From positions 1 to 64,000 of the forward strand of contig JAFLSU010000002.1 of the NCBI GenBank assembly GCA_022510765.1: a stretch of DNA of 64,000 bases, in the 5' to 3' direction. The DNA is from Christensenellaceae bacterium (GTDB taxonomy: Bacteria; Bacillota; Clostridia; Christensenellales; CAG-138). The notes below the pieces were generated by a model. The model had not been told where the DNA came from, searched no databases, and was given only the letters and a program-made list of their open reading frames with translations. This document shows, piece after piece, positions 1 through 9,216 of this stretch. The translations under genes and the position numbers were made by a program. Every line of letters starts with the position of its first letter. The first letter of the stretch is position 1.

Positions 1-148
1 TTTTTCCTTTGTTCATATGACTTTTTCCTTCGTTTTTACCCCGCTTTTACACCCAAATCCAAAAATTATTTTAATATATTTTTTCAATTTAAGCCGCTTT
101 TTAAAAAATATATAACCCATGCAATGAATCTTAACCGTGCAAAAGGCA

Positions 149-655
149 TTAACCATCGTTACTACCGCAGCGTGCTTTTGCAAGCTCAATCGCTTCCTTG
201 CCCGTCATATGTTCTATCTCGATTTTCACCATGCACATAGCCTTGCTTTCTCTTTCAATTGCCAAATCACGGTTCGCCTTGCTGTCATCCGGATAATACT
301 TGACCGCGAGCCTCTCGATCGCTCTGCGAATTTCATTTTCATTACTTACAATGCTTGCTCGCCCAAAGACGATAACGCTCCGAAAAAATGTCGTGTATTT
401 CTGAGGAATAACGAGATCCTGATCAACCACGCAGAAAGATACCTTATTGTTGTTATTGATAGCATCGAGTTTATGTCCGCTTTTAGCGCAGTGGAAATAC
501 AGTGCTCTTCCATCATAAACATAGCTGAGCGGCACTGCATAGGGATATCCGTCATCGCCCAACACTGCAAGAACACCCGAGGTGTTGCTTATTAAAACTT
601 CAATGCATTCAGCTTCCGTTAACTGCTGCGCTTTCCTTCTCATTTGTCTGAACAT
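149..655 (-). CDS. pyridoxamine 5'-phosphate oxidase-family (NimA-like) flavoprotein
   Basis: A 168-residue protein with the flavin-binding split-barrel pattern of the PNPOx/NimA family: an N-terminal GVLAVLGDDGYPYAVPLSYVY strand pair at about residues 28-48 is followed by a YFHCAKSGHKLDAI segment near residue 55 and an FFRSVIVFGRA strand near 90. Relatives bind FMN or F420 and include putative nitroimidazole reductases; the substrate here cannot be told. It is cytosolic, with no signal peptide. An AAGGAC ribosome site precedes the ATG at 655. It is monocistronic and faces the window edge. The family is fairly certain, the specific function is not. Confidence 0.85.
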   Translation of the reverse strand: MFRQMRRKAQQLTEAECIEVLISNTSGVLAVLGDDGYPYAVPLSYVYDGRALYFHCAKSGHKLDAINNNNKVSFCVVDQDLVIPQKYTTFFRSVIVFGRASIVSNENEIRRAIERLAVKYYPDDSKANRDLAIERESKAMCMVKIEIEHMTGKEAIELAKARCGSNDG

Positions 656-892
656 AATGCTGTCCTTCTTTCATTCTTTTCATTATGGATAGTGTATCAT
701 TTCGGACAATCAACGTCAAATTTTTCTATTTAGGCCGACACCGGACGACAGCCGACCCGAGGATAATCGGGGATTGATGATTAGCGCGTATTTTTTGTTC
801 AGCGTATGTATGGACATCACGAGGAAAGGACGGAAAGACGCCGCTGAAACTATTGCTGGGGCTCCTTTTCCCTCGGAGCCCATTTTCCGCCT

Positions 893-2191
893 TTACTCCA
901 ATTCTATGCCCGGCGCGTTCGCGAGCGCAACGGTCATTATCCCCACATTATCATTGTAGATAGAGCCGAATTGCGAAAGCGGCAGCGGATTCACGCCGCG
1001 CCCTGCTTCGACCGTATAACCCGGGCGATTGTAAGTAAGTATGAACCAATCCTTATAGCCCGCATTCCCGCTTTCAAAAGGCACATCATCCAGCAGATAC
1101 CCGCTCACCTGAGCAAGCTCCGTCCCGATTTCGTATCCCCTTGGCGGCTCTATGTCCTGATACTTCCAATAGATCACCTGCCCTTGGGTATGATATGAAA
1201 GGGTGATTCTGAAATCATGCCTCTGCGTGAATTCATACACCGCGCGGCTCTCGGGCGCGGACAGAGGCGCGGTTCCGACATAATCCCTCGGCGCGGGCGA
1301 CACCCATCCCTGCGCAAACTTTACCTCGCGCGCCGTTTCCCAACCCGCGGGATAATTGAGATTCAAGTCCGTACCAACGATATTCGCCTTCCAGCCCGAC
1401 GGAAAACGCACGGCAGGGTAGTTGTCCGCAATGCGCCTTGCTTCACTATAATATGTACTCCCCATATCGATAGCGCCATTGACAAGGTCCACCCCATCGG
1501 GATTGACCATGGGCGCAATGTAAAGGGTGGTATTATTGTATAGATTCTCGGCGGAACGGCCGTAGATAGTGCTCTTATTTATATATGCATTCAGATAGTT
1601 CTCCATAAACTTCATGACTATCGGAACCGTTATCCACTCGTTTGCATGGTGAGCGGCATTATAGAACGCCTGAGCTTCGCCTTTGCCTATTGAAAACGCG
1701 ACGAGCGGTTTTCCCATGACGGATCGCCCGAATTCCTCCACACCTATGAACGGATACCTCATTCGCATCCCCTCAGTAAGAAGCCCCATCAGCGTCGAAG
1801 TATATCGGATATTCGTAGGCACAAGCTCGAACCCATACGGAATAACAATGCGCGTTCCGATCTGCAAATCATCAGGGTTCAATGAAGGATTTGCGGCGAC
1901 TATGGCATTTACGGTCGTGTCGTAGCGCTTTGCAAGGCGGAAAAAGGTGTCCCCGCCCCTTATGGTCGTCGTAAAATACCCGGTCAGGAACGGTCTTAGC
2001 GCACGCCATGTCTCAGCCCCAACTATTCCGTCTGCGGCAAGCCCGAAGCTGCTCTGGAATCTGCGGACGGCGTTCAGCGTCTGTGAGCCAAAGATACCGT
2101 CTATCTGCCCCGCATAATAGCCGCTCCTTGTAAGCGCAAGCTGCAATAATTCAACATCGGTTCCCGTTGCCCCATATCGCAAAACTTCCAT
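893..2191 (-). CDS. M14 zinc carboxypeptidase with PG-binding and LysM domains
   Basis: This 432-residue protein has three parts: an N-terminal peptidoglycan-binding domain (about residues 1-70, with the typical GxFGxxT and FQ..G...DG motifs), a LysM domain (about 72-118) and an M14 peptidase domain (about 125-425). Zinc-binding HxxE is seen in AAHHANEW, the third zinc His in SYHTQG and the catalytic Glu in TVEAG. This build matches gamma-D-glutamyl-L-diamino-acid endopeptidase I of spore-formers, which cuts cell-wall peptide stems. There is no signal peptide, as in that enzyme, so it may act during sporulation or lysis. It stands alone on the minus strand. Confidence 0.93.
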   Translation of the reverse strand: MEVLRYGATGTDVELLQLALTRSGYYAGQIDGIFGSQTLNAVRRFQSSFGLAADGIVGAETWRALRPFLTGYFTTTIRGGDTFFRLAKRYDTTVNAIVAANPSLNPDDLQIGTRIVIPYGFELVPTNIRYTSTLMGLLTEGMRMRYPFIGVEEFGRSVMGKPLVAFSIGKGEAQAFYNAAHHANEWITVPIVMKFMENYLNAYINKSTIYGRSAENLYNNTTLYIAPMVNPDGVDLVNGAIDMGSTYYSEARRIADNYPAVRFPSGWKANIVGTDLNLNYPAGWETAREVKFAQGWVSPAPRDYVGTAPLSAPESRAVYEFTQRHDFRITLSYHTQGQVIYWKYQDIEPPRGYEIGTELAQVSGYLLDDVPFESGNAGYKDWFILTYNRPGYTVEAGRGVNPLPLSQFGSIYNDNVGIMTVALANAPGIELE

Positions 2192-2379
2192 AATATGTAA
2201 TTCCTCCCAGAATATTGTTCTCTCTGTATGATATGAATGTGGCGGATAAATATGCTTTCATGCAATTGGTGGCACAAAGTGCATATAGCAGAGCATTCGT
2301 AGAATATACACAGTAGTGCCAAAACCCCTCACAATGCATCAAAAAACGCCGTCTTACAAAGTATATTTTAGAATAACTG

Positions 2380-2408
2380 TTGACAATGCAAATTTGCGGA
2401 TTTATGAT
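2380..2408 (+). promoter_or_regulatory. sigma-A promoter of gdhA
   Basis: A perfect -35 TTGACA (2380-2385) and a -10 TATGAT (2403-2408) lie 17 bp apart, about 70 bp ahead of the gdhA start. This implies strong constitutive expression. Confidence 0.85.
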
Positions 2409-2486
2409 ACATTTTGGTAGGCGCAGTGCCTACATGTCCGTCATTGGGCAGATAAAACACAAAATCTTAATGGAGGATTTTATAGA

Positions 2487-3833
2487 ATGAACGCTTACAT
2501 TCAGGAAGTTCTTGCTAAGGTTCAGAAGCGTGACGCGCACGAACCCGAGTTTCTTCAGACCGTTGAAGAAGTTCTCAAGTCCCTCGAGCCCGTTATCGAG
2601 CAGCACCCCGAGTATCAGGAAGCTGGCCTTCTTGAGCGCCTCGTAGAACCCGAGCGCGTTATCGAGTTCCGCGTACCCTGGGTCGACCGTGACGGCAAGG
2701 TACAGGTAAACCGTGGTTTCCGCGTACAGTTCAACAGCGCGATCGGTCCTTACAAGGGAGGTCTGCGTTTCGCATCCCATGTAAACCTTTCCGTAATGAA
2801 GTTCCTCGGCTTTGAGCAGACCTTCAAAAACAGCCTCACCTCCCTCCCCATGGGCGGCGGTAAGGGCGGCTCCGACTTCGATCCCAATGGCAAGACCGAT
2901 GCCGAGATCATGCGTTTCTGCCAGAGCTTCATGACCGAGCTCCAGCGTCATATCGGACCCAACATCGACGTTCCCGCAGGCGACATCGGCGTTGGCGGCC
3001 GTGAGATCGGTTTCCTGTTCGGCCAGTACAAGAAGATCCGCGGCGCATACGAAAACGGCGTTCTCACCGGCAAGGGCATCAGCTACGGCGGTTCCCTCAT
3101 TCGCCCCGAAGCAACCGGTTTCGGTGCAGTTTATTATCTCAACGAAGTCCTCAAGCACGAGGGCGACACCATGGAAGGCAAGATCATCGGTATCAGCGGC
3201 TTCGGTAATGTTTCCTGGGGCGTTTGCCTCAAGGCTGCAGAGCTCGGCGCAAAGGTCGTTACCCTCGCAGGTCCCGATGGCTACATCTACGATCCCGACG
3301 GAATCAACACCCTCGAGAAGACCAACTACATGCTCGAGATGCGTTCCTCCGGCCGCAACAGGGTTCAGGATTATGCCGACAAGTTTGGCGTCGAATTCTT
3401 CCCCGGCTGCAAGCCCTGGGGCCGCAAGTTCGACATCTGCATGCCCTGCGCATACCAAAACGAGATCAATATGCAGGAAGCTGAGAGCATCGTAAACAAC
3501 GGCACCAAGTACTATATCGAAGTTGCTAACATGCCCACCACCAACGAGGCTCTGTTCTATATGATGGATCGCGGCCTGATCGTTGCTCCCTCCAAGGCAG
3601 TTAACGCCGGCGGCGTAGCAGTTTCCGGTCTTGAAATGAGCCAGAACTCCGAGCGTCTCGCATGGTCCGCTGAGGAAGTTGATGAGAAGCTCAAGACCAT
3701 CATGCGCAACATCCACCAGGCATCCGTCGATGCAGCCGAAGAATGCGGTCTTGGCTACAACCTCGTAGCAGGCGCAAACATCGCAGGCTTCAAGAAGGTT
3801 GCAGATGCAATGATGGCACAGGGTATTGTCTAA
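2487..3833 (+). CDS. gdhA: NADP-specific glutamate dehydrogenase
   Basis: The 448-residue protein is the full length of hexameric NADP-type GDH and aligns by eye throughout: VPWVDRDGKVQVNRGFRVQFNSA, the lysine-rich glutamate site FKNSLTSLPMGGGKGGSDFDP (about residues 113-133), VPAGDIGVGGREIG, and the Rossmann motif GFGNVSWG near 240. It interconverts 2-oxoglutarate plus ammonia and glutamate in the cytosol. GGAGGATTTT precedes the ATG at 2487, and a hairpin terminator follows. Its codon bias creates a long antisense frame that is not a gene. It fits with the histidine-to-glutamate operon at the other end of the window. Confidence 0.98.
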   Translation: MNAYIQEVLAKVQKRDAHEPEFLQTVEEVLKSLEPVIEQHPEYQEAGLLERLVEPERVIEFRVPWVDRDGKVQVNRGFRVQFNSAIGPYKGGLRFASHVNLSVMKFLGFEQTFKNSLTSLPMGGGKGGSDFDPNGKTDAEIMRFCQSFMTELQRHIGPNIDVPAGDIGVGGREIGFLFGQYKKIRGAYENGVLTGKGISYGGSLIRPEATGFGAVYYLNEVLKHEGDTMEGKIIGISGFGNVSWGVCLKAAELGAKVVTLAGPDGYIYDPDGINTLEKTNYMLEMRSSGRNRVQDYADKFGVEFFPGCKPWGRKFDICMPCAYQNEINMQEAESIVNNGTKYYIEVANMPTTNEALFYMMDRGLIVAPSKAVNAGGVAVSGLEMSQNSERLAWSAEEVDEKLKTIMRNIHQASVDAAEECGLGYNLVAGANIAGFKKVADAMMAQGIV

Positions 3834-3864
3834 TAAAAAGACTGCCTCACCTGATTAAGCAAAC

Positions 3865-3895
3865 AGGGAGCTGCCCCGACGGGCAGCTCCCTTTG
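3865..3895 (+). terminator. terminator after gdhA
   Basis: An 11-bp perfect stem, gggagctgccc (3866-3876) with its complement (3881-3891), has a four-base loop and a short T run. It closes the gdhA transcript 30 bp past the stop. Confidence 0.8.
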
Positions 3896-3929
3896 CGATA
3901 AGAATTGTTAAGTTAAAGCATCGTTTCAC

Positions 3930-4910
3930 TTAGATGAGCGTTCCCGTAACCTCTCTCATGCCGTTTCTGTACTTAATAAGCATTGCACCCATGAGAATGC
4001 TCCCGGCTGAAGACGTTAGCTCGGCGATGATCAGCAGCCAATAAGGGGAACCGAGTGCCGACAACGCGCCTATACTGCCAAAAACGATCGTCACTACCGC
4101 TGCGAACATTGAAACCTTGTCATTGTATATTCCATTGTTCATGGTGGAGTTTATCGATTTTAGGGTTGTGTAGAGCTTTGCGTAGTATACGATGATAAAT
4201 GCCATTACTCCCGCTACGATGAGGAAGAATATTGCTATTGCGCCGGCCGGAATAGCCCCTATAGCAAATATTGAAACAAGCAGTGCCACAACTCCTATGA
4301 GACCGCAGCCTATGCATACCAGTATTAGCTCTATCAGCGTCAATATGCGAAGTACGTTCATTCCTCGCGCATTGACCTGCAATGAGTCTCTTTTCTTTGC
4401 GTCAGCATACAGCAGCCATAATCCTATCAAAAGCACCACGGTTCCAATCGGCAGCGAAAAGCTGTATCTGGTGCTGGAATTCTCAATTGATTCCATGATC
4501 TCATCGAATGCTTCGTCGATTATCTCCGATTCCTCGCCGTTAAACAAATCGGATTCATGAACTCTATCAAGAATATCATGCATCATCTGATTCATCCCGC
4601 CGCCTTGGACATAGTTGTACTGCGCAAACATCGTCAAAACGAGGCCTGCGCTCATGAGTATAGCAACGATAAGAAACATATTTGACGACAGCAGCGTCTT
4701 GATCTTCGCAAACACACGGCTTGCCGCTTCGCTCTTTTCGTTGTAGTTCCCATCCGTCAGATTGGAGGATATGCCGTAGTCAGGCATTGTCATTGCTCCC
4801 GATGCCGAGCCGTTTGGAGCCGTATCCTCTGCCGCATGAAGCGGTTCACCGCAGTTAAAGCAGAACGCAACGTCATCAGCGTTCTGTTTGCCGCAATTTG
4901 TGCAGTACAT
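3930..4910 (-). CDS. zinc-ribbon multi-pass membrane protein
   Basis: A 326-residue protein. The N-terminus is a double-CxxC zinc ribbon (YCTNCGKQN...FCFNCGEPL, residues 2-22), followed by a polar linker and one hydrophobic segment near 78-98, then an acidic loop and about five further transmembrane segments (from about residue 150 to the end). Such zinc_ribbon_2 membrane proteins are common in Clostridia and have no assigned biochemical role. GAAAGGAA precedes the ATG. It converges on gdhA. The topology is clear but no function can be given. Confidence 0.8.
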   Translation of the reverse strand: MYCTNCGKQNADDVAFCFNCGEPLHAAEDTAPNGSASGAMTMPDYGISSNLTDGNYNEKSEAASRVFAKIKTLLSSNMFLIVAILMSAGLVLTMFAQYNYVQGGGMNQMMHDILDRVHESDLFNGEESEIIDEAFDEIMESIENSSTRYSFSLPIGTVVLLIGLWLLYADAKKRDSLQVNARGMNVLRILTLIELILVCIGCGLIGVVALLVSIFAIGAIPAGAIAIFFLIVAGVMAFIIVYYAKLYTTLKSINSTMNNGIYNDKVSMFAAVVTIVFGSIGALSALGSPYWLLIIAELTSSAGSILMGAMLIKYRNGMREVTGTLI

Positions 4911-5115
4911 TATTTAATACCATTCCTTTCTTTTATACATGGACAGTTCTGAAAAAAGCAGGTTTGGTCGATGACCTTGCTAACGACTGCCCCAATATCC
5001 TCATATTATACAATATTTTTTTGTGGTTTGCAATACCCGTTTCGCATTCGAATGCACGCGCTCGTATACGAGCGTGCGCGATAATGTGAAAGTTTATCGA
5101 AGCAAGAATCTATGG

Positions 5116-5121
5116 TATAAT
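5116..5121 (+). promoter_or_regulatory. extended -10 promoter ahead of the PHP gene
   Basis: TGGTATAAT at 5113-5121 is an extended -10 element; the matching -35 region is poor. Transcription would start near 5128, almost on top of an in-frame ATG at 5130. Confidence 0.5.
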
Positions 5122-5213
5122 AATGAATAATGCTGTATGTTGAAACGCAGCCAAATTCGCTGCGTTTTTCAAGAAAGGAAGCTTTCGCCTGCGCGAGGAC
5201 CATAAACCTACCT

Positions 5214-6032
5214 ATGTTTGACCTGCACTCCCATTCCATATGCTCCGACGGGAGCGAAACGCCCGAAGCCGTCGTCAGCATAGCATTAAAGGCCGGCGCC
5301 GACCTGTTTGCGCTCACCGACCATGACTGCGTTGACGGCGTTGATGCGGCGATGCGCCATGCTGCTAATATCGGTCTTCCCATGCTTACCGGAACCGAAA
5401 CGGAAGCAGAATATCATTCAACGCTTCACATCCTTGGCCTTGGCATGGATATTCACGAATTTGGTTTTGAGAAGCTTATGAAAAAGCAGGAGCAGTGCCG
5501 AGAGGAGCGCAACGAAAAGCTCGAAAAGAGGCTGCGCGAGGTCGGGATGGATGTATCGCCAACATTGGAGCGCAGCATGTTTTGCACGACAAGGGCGAAC
5601 TTTGCGGCGGCGCTCGTCAAAGCGGGCTACGCGGCGGATATGGACGACGCATTCAATCGGATAGTCGGAAAAGGCGGCATCGCTTACATCAAGCAGGAGC
5701 ATCCTTCCCCGAAAGAGATCATTTCAGCGATCAACAATGCGGGAGGCGTCGCGGTCGCAGCGCATCCGATGAAAATGCAATGCGACCCACGCGCACTCAT
5801 TGCGGAGCTGGCCGAACTCGGACTTTGGGGCGTTGAAGCGTATTACTACTCAGCCACTCCGGGCGAAACGAGATTGTTTTCATCCCTTGCAAGGCAACAC
5901 GGTCTTTTTGTCACCTGCGGAAGCGATTTTCATGGGAGCAGGCGTCCTGCCGCCAAGATCGGATGCTGCTACAAAGAATGCGATGATTTAAAGCGAACAA
6001 GAGCGGCAATCAACAAGCGATTTAATGTATAG
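5214..6032 (+). CDS. PHP-domain phosphoesterase (TrpH/RNase AM-like)
   Basis: The protein starts MFDLHSHSICSDG, the classic PHP metal-binding motif. LTDHDCVDG (about residues 36-44), GTETEAEY, an AAHPMK motif and a C-terminal GSDFHG complete the set of metal-binding His and Asp residues. Length (272 residues) fits the family of 3',5'-nucleoside bisphosphate phosphatases and 5'-3' exoribonucleases. I chose the ATG at 5214 because PHP proteins begin right at this motif. An upstream in-frame ATG at 5130 would add 28 non-homologous residues and would be almost leaderless. The ribosome site for 5214 is weak, so the start is uncertain. Cytosolic. Confidence 0.88.
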   Translation: MFDLHSHSICSDGSETPEAVVSIALKAGADLFALTDHDCVDGVDAAMRHAANIGLPMLTGTETEAEYHSTLHILGLGMDIHEFGFEKLMKKQEQCREERNEKLEKRLREVGMDVSPTLERSMFCTTRANFAAALVKAGYAADMDDAFNRIVGKGGIAYIKQEHPSPKEIISAINNAGGVAVAAHPMKMQCDPRALIAELAELGLWGVEAYYYSATPGETRLFSSLARQHGLFVTCGSDFHGSRRPAAKIGCCYKECDDLKRTRAAINKRFNV

Positions 6033-6086
6033 AGCGAGTTTTTGGGGACTTTTCTTGGGGCTTTGCCCACGCCCTTACGCACCCCG

Positions 6087-6629
6087 CTAATACTCGCCCT
6101 TTTTCATCAATTCCTTTCGTATAAATGCAAACGTTTTTTCCTCGCCCTCGTCCTTGAGCATGGTGAGGAGCTTTTTCGTAAGCTCTGCGGTTTCGGGATG
6201 CATAAGCGTCCTTGCCTTGCCCCGCATAAAATACTCATACGGCGCACTGTCGGTATACGCTTGGCCCTTATATATCTTGCTTGCTGCGACCCTGTCGCAA
6301 AACATCTCCACCACGAAGCGCAGCGGCATCTTTACGGGCGACATTTGCTTGGTTATCGGGCTGTAATCCGTCCAGTACTCAAAATGATGTCGGTTGCGTC
6401 CCTTGTGATGCATCCACGCATAGGAAAAGCCGTATTTTTCGCGTTCAAGCTCGTTGGGGCTTCTGGTTCCGACATAATGACGTGCGCTCGTAAGGAACTC
6501 CGAGGGGGAATACTTCGATAGATCATGCTTTAACCCCTGCATGGGAATCCCTGCTCTGAAACAATTTTTTATTACTTGATGGCGATGCTTTGTTATCGTA
6601 ACAAAATGCTTAAATGAATGCCCTGCCAT
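6087..6629 (-). CDS. DUF5662-family protein
   Basis: A 180-residue protein with the conserved core of DUF5662: HRHQVIKNCFRAGIPMQGLKHDLSKYSPSEF followed by WMHHKGRNRHHFEYW. The KHDLSKYS and HHxGRNxHHxEYW patterns suggest a metal-binding helical protein, but no function is known. The start at 6629 is chosen over an upstream ATG because AGGGGGGAAA lies just ahead of it and it avoids overlap with the transporter gene upstream. The two probably form one minus-strand operon. Confidence 0.82.
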   Translation of the reverse strand: MAGHSFKHFVTITKHRHQVIKNCFRAGIPMQGLKHDLSKYSPSEFLTSARHYVGTRSPNELEREKYGFSYAWMHHKGRNRHHFEYWTDYSPITKQMSPVKMPLRFVVEMFCDRVAASKIYKGQAYTDSAPYEYFMRGKARTLMHPETAELTKKLLTMLKDEGEEKTFAFIRKELMKKGEY

Positions 6630-6660
6630 GCTATATTTCCCCCCTAAAATCTTAGCCTGC

Positions 6661-8025
6661 CTATGGCTTTGGATCATTGCCTCCGTCATCCGAAGATCCG
6701 CTCGATTTATCCGTGTTCGGCTTCTCCACGCCCGATTCAGAAGACCCGCTCGATTTATCCGCGTCTTGCTTCTCTATGCCCGGTTCATTCGGAGCATTGT
6801 CCTTCCTTAGAGACTTTGAATGCACCTTTTTTCTGTTCTTCCGATGCCCGCGAAAATCGTAGTCGGCCTCGGGTACCGTATCCACGAGCGGCACTCCCTT
6901 TGCCCTTGCCCTCGCGTTCGTCAAATCGCCTACGATTCGATAGAGCACCGCCATCGTCGGCACCGCGAATAGCAGTCCCTTCAGTCCGAGCAATCCGCCG
7001 CCGATGATTATCGCGGCAAGCACCCATGCGCTCGATAATCCGACCGCATCGCCCACCACACGAGGATATATAAAGTTGTCATCTATCTGCTGGATTGCGA
7101 TCACCATTACGATGAACCAAACGGCAAGCATGGGATGCTCCGGCGATGCCATCAGGATTATAAATGCGCTCGGTATCGTGCTCAGCCAAGGGCCCAGTAT
7201 CGGTATCAGCGCAAATACGGCGATAAATACGCTTATCATCTCCGGGAACGGCATACCAAGCACCCTCATGCCTATATAACATAGTATTCCGATGATGATG
7301 CAGCTTGTGAGCTGCCCTGAAATGTATCCCCTGAAAGTCTTGTTTGCGAATGAGAATGTATCAAGAATGCGTTCGGAAATGCGTTCGCTGAATATCGCGC
7401 GTGTAAGACGGCGCGTCCTCGCAAGCAGCCTTTCCTTGTCCGCAAGCACATATATGCTGAAAGCAAGCGAAAGCAGCATATCCGCCACGAAGCCCACGAT
7501 ATTGAACGTATAGTTTAGTAGCTTCGGCACAAGATCATATGTAAGCTGTTCGAGTTTTTTAAGAAATGTATTTGATATTTCGACCGCGCGCTTGGTCGTT
7601 TCCTCGTTGAGGTTCAGGCTCTCCCAAAAATTGGTTGCCCACTGCACAATGCTTTTATAGTAACCGTCAAAATTTTCGAAAAGCATTTTGATGCTGTCGA
7701 TGACCTTGGGTATGACCAGGCAGAACAGCAGCGTGATCGCTCCCAAAAGCAGAACATAGCCCATCGTCAGGCATATCGACCGAACATATTTTTTATTGCG
7801 CAGGCTTTCTTTCTTAAAAAAGAGCTTTTGTATAAGCGTCGTTGGTATGTTTACAAGATAAGCGATTATGAGTCCGCAGATGATTGGAGTGAGCACCCGC
7901 GTAAGTATCATAAATGCGCCGACAACGATCGCAAAATTCTCCATCAGTTCGTAGAATAAGATGGCTGCGATGATGACAAACAAATATTTGCTTGTTTCAC
8001 GCCAATGAGCGCGCAGCTTGTTCAA
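6661..8025 (-). CDS. AI-2E family (UPF0118) membrane transporter
   Basis: A 454-residue integral membrane protein with about eight hydrophobic segments in the PF01594 arrangement: an N-terminal pair, a long amphipathic stretch, then GYISGQLTSCIIIGILCYIGMRVLGMPF, and a C-terminal run with PRVVGDAVGLSSAWVLAAIIIGGGLLG. Family members include AI-2 exporters and Na+/H+ antiporters; the substrate is unknown. The TTG at 8025 has GGAGGA six bases upstream, better than the ATG at 8073. The cytosolic tail is lysine- and serine-rich and contains two near-copies of a 16-residue unit around DKSSGSS. Confidence 0.88.
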   Translation of the reverse strand: MNKLRAHWRETSKYLFVIIAAILFYELMENFAIVVGAFMILTRVLTPIICGLIIAYLVNIPTTLIQKLFFKKESLRNKKYVRSICLTMGYVLLLGAITLLFCLVIPKVIDSIKMLFENFDGYYKSIVQWATNFWESLNLNEETTKRAVEISNTFLKKLEQLTYDLVPKLLNYTFNIVGFVADMLLSLAFSIYVLADKERLLARTRRLTRAIFSERISERILDTFSFANKTFRGYISGQLTSCIIIGILCYIGMRVLGMPFPEMISVFIAVFALIPILGPWLSTIPSAFIILMASPEHPMLAVWFIVMVIAIQQIDDNFIYPRVVGDAVGLSSAWVLAAIIIGGGLLGLKGLLFAVPTMAVLYRIVGDLTNARARAKGVPLVDTVPEADYDFRGHRKNRKKVHSKSLRKDNAPNEPGIEKQDADKSSGSSESGVEKPNTDKSSGSSDDGGNDPKP

Positions 8026-8161
8026 ATCGGCTCCTCCAAATAAAAGCATAATTATTGGAATATGCTCCCGCAAATGAAAGCAGCGACCTTAGCATATTCC
8101 TACAATTATCATTTGCATGTTAACGCCTGGTTTATTCCGTCCTCATGCATCATCGAAGTTT

Positions 8162-8190
8162 ATTATAGCAAATTTGATCTAAGTGAACAA
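8162..8190 (-). promoter_or_regulatory. promoter of the AI-2E transporter gene
   Basis: On the minus strand, TTGTTC (8185-8190) and TATAAT (8162-8167) are separated by exactly 17 bp and lie about 140 bp ahead of the TTG start at 8025. Confidence 0.7.
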
Positions 8191-8229
8191 TAGCGGCGCA
8201 CAGCAAGCAGGCATGATGAGACAGCACTT

Positions 8230-8844
8230 TTAAATGCCGCTTACAATGAGTATCGCAAGGAACATTGAAACGGTCGGCACCACGCAGCCCACGATAAGCT
8301 GCGCTATGCTGTGGCGGCCAAGCTTGAGCGAGGACATGAATACGGGGATAAGCAGTGCAAACATCGGGATGAACGCGAAGCCGAGGTAGTAAACGAGCAT
8401 CGCCGCAGGACCGGACACACCACAGGTATGCCCGCTTACCCGAAAGTGCATCACAAATGACAGCAGCGCAGTCGCAGCCCCCGAAATAAGGTATGTAAGA
8501 TACAGCGTTGATTCAACCGCAGTGCCTCCGCCGAGCAGCGAAAACATCGTTCCCATTATATATCCGAGCACGGAAAATACGATGGCAAGCGTGCGCTCAA
8601 GCTTCCTTCCCTTCTTACGCAGCGACGGAATTATCGCGCAGATCAAATACGATACCATCGGTAAAAGCCCTAGGGTGAACAGTGCTTCAATATAATGCAG
8701 CCTGTTTGCAAAAGCAGTGTCTCCCATGCTTATGTAGAGCAACGTGGCAAGCAGTATCGCCATGAAGTGCGGGGCCGCTATTATGCGAACCGCCTTTGCT
8801 GCTGCAGATGGCATTCTATCCTTGTCAGCTGTGATCCGTTCCAT
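8230..8844 (-). CDS. PAP2-like membrane protein
   Basis: A 204-residue protein with about six transmembrane segments. The middle carries RVSGHTCGVSGP and the end SSLKLGRHSIAQLIVG, which resemble motifs 2 (SGH) and 3 (R..xGxH....G) of the PAP2 phosphatidic-acid phosphatase fold. The first motif (KxxxxxxRP) is not obvious, so catalytic activity is unsure. GGAGAGA precedes the ATG at 8844. It is monocistronic. It could equally be a catalytically dead PAP2 relative. Confidence 0.6.
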   Translation of the reverse strand: MERITADKDRMPSAAAKAVRIIAAPHFMAILLATLLYISMGDTAFANRLHYIEALFTLGLLPMVSYLICAIIPSLRKKGRKLERTLAIVFSVLGYIMGTMFSLLGGGTAVESTLYLTYLISGAATALLSFVMHFRVSGHTCGVSGPAAMLVYYLGFAFIPMFALLIPVFMSSLKLGRHSIAQLIVGCVVPTVSMFLAILIVSGI

Positions 8845-9216
8845 TCTCTCTCCTTTCGTGCGTCAGATGTTATACTTTTGCGTGATTGTGTCAGCATCGC
8901 AAATGCTCTTACGGACACTCGACCTTGCTCACGCGATCCGATGCTAAGGCAAGGAAAGCCCTGCTCTGAATGCTGTGTTAGACTCCCCTCGTCTTAAGCA
9001 TCTTACACATCTAGGAAAAAAATGCACCCTATTTAACCAAAACGAAAGTCTACCCGTCCGGAAGTACCCGGTAGAGCATAAAATTTGCCGCTCTACTGTG
9101 AGTAGATACCCCTCTATCAGCACCGATGTGGCAGAAATATGTTGAAATTTGTTAACAAATCCATTTATGGGATCCTTTGACTTGCAATATCTTGCCCCTT
9201 ACTGTAAAATGAGGGC
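8845..9216. other. 372-bp intergenic region with operator-like palindrome
   Basis: This separates the divergent PAP2-like and XRE genes. The perfect 14-bp palindrome ATTTGTTAACAAAT occupies 9147-9160, and the promoter at 9182-9210 follows. I see no gene in it. Confidence 0.5.
9182..9210 (+). promoter_or_regulatory. promoter of the XRE regulator gene
   Basis: TTGCAA (9182-9187) and TAAAAT (9205-9210) have a 17-bp spacer. The -10 box ends six bases before the ATG at 9217, so the transcript would start at or next to the start codon. The palindrome at 9147-9160 sits just upstream and could be an autoregulatory site. Confidence 0.6.

Noticed and set aside
857..885. Hairpin behind the M14 peptidase gene as a terminator
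   Set aside because: ggctcc/ggagcc pairs, but no T run follows on the minus strand.
2430..3716. 428-codon minus-strand frame antisense to gdhA
   Set aside because: It mirrors gdhA exactly, lacks a ribosome site and a family; it is a by-product of strong codon bias in gdhA.
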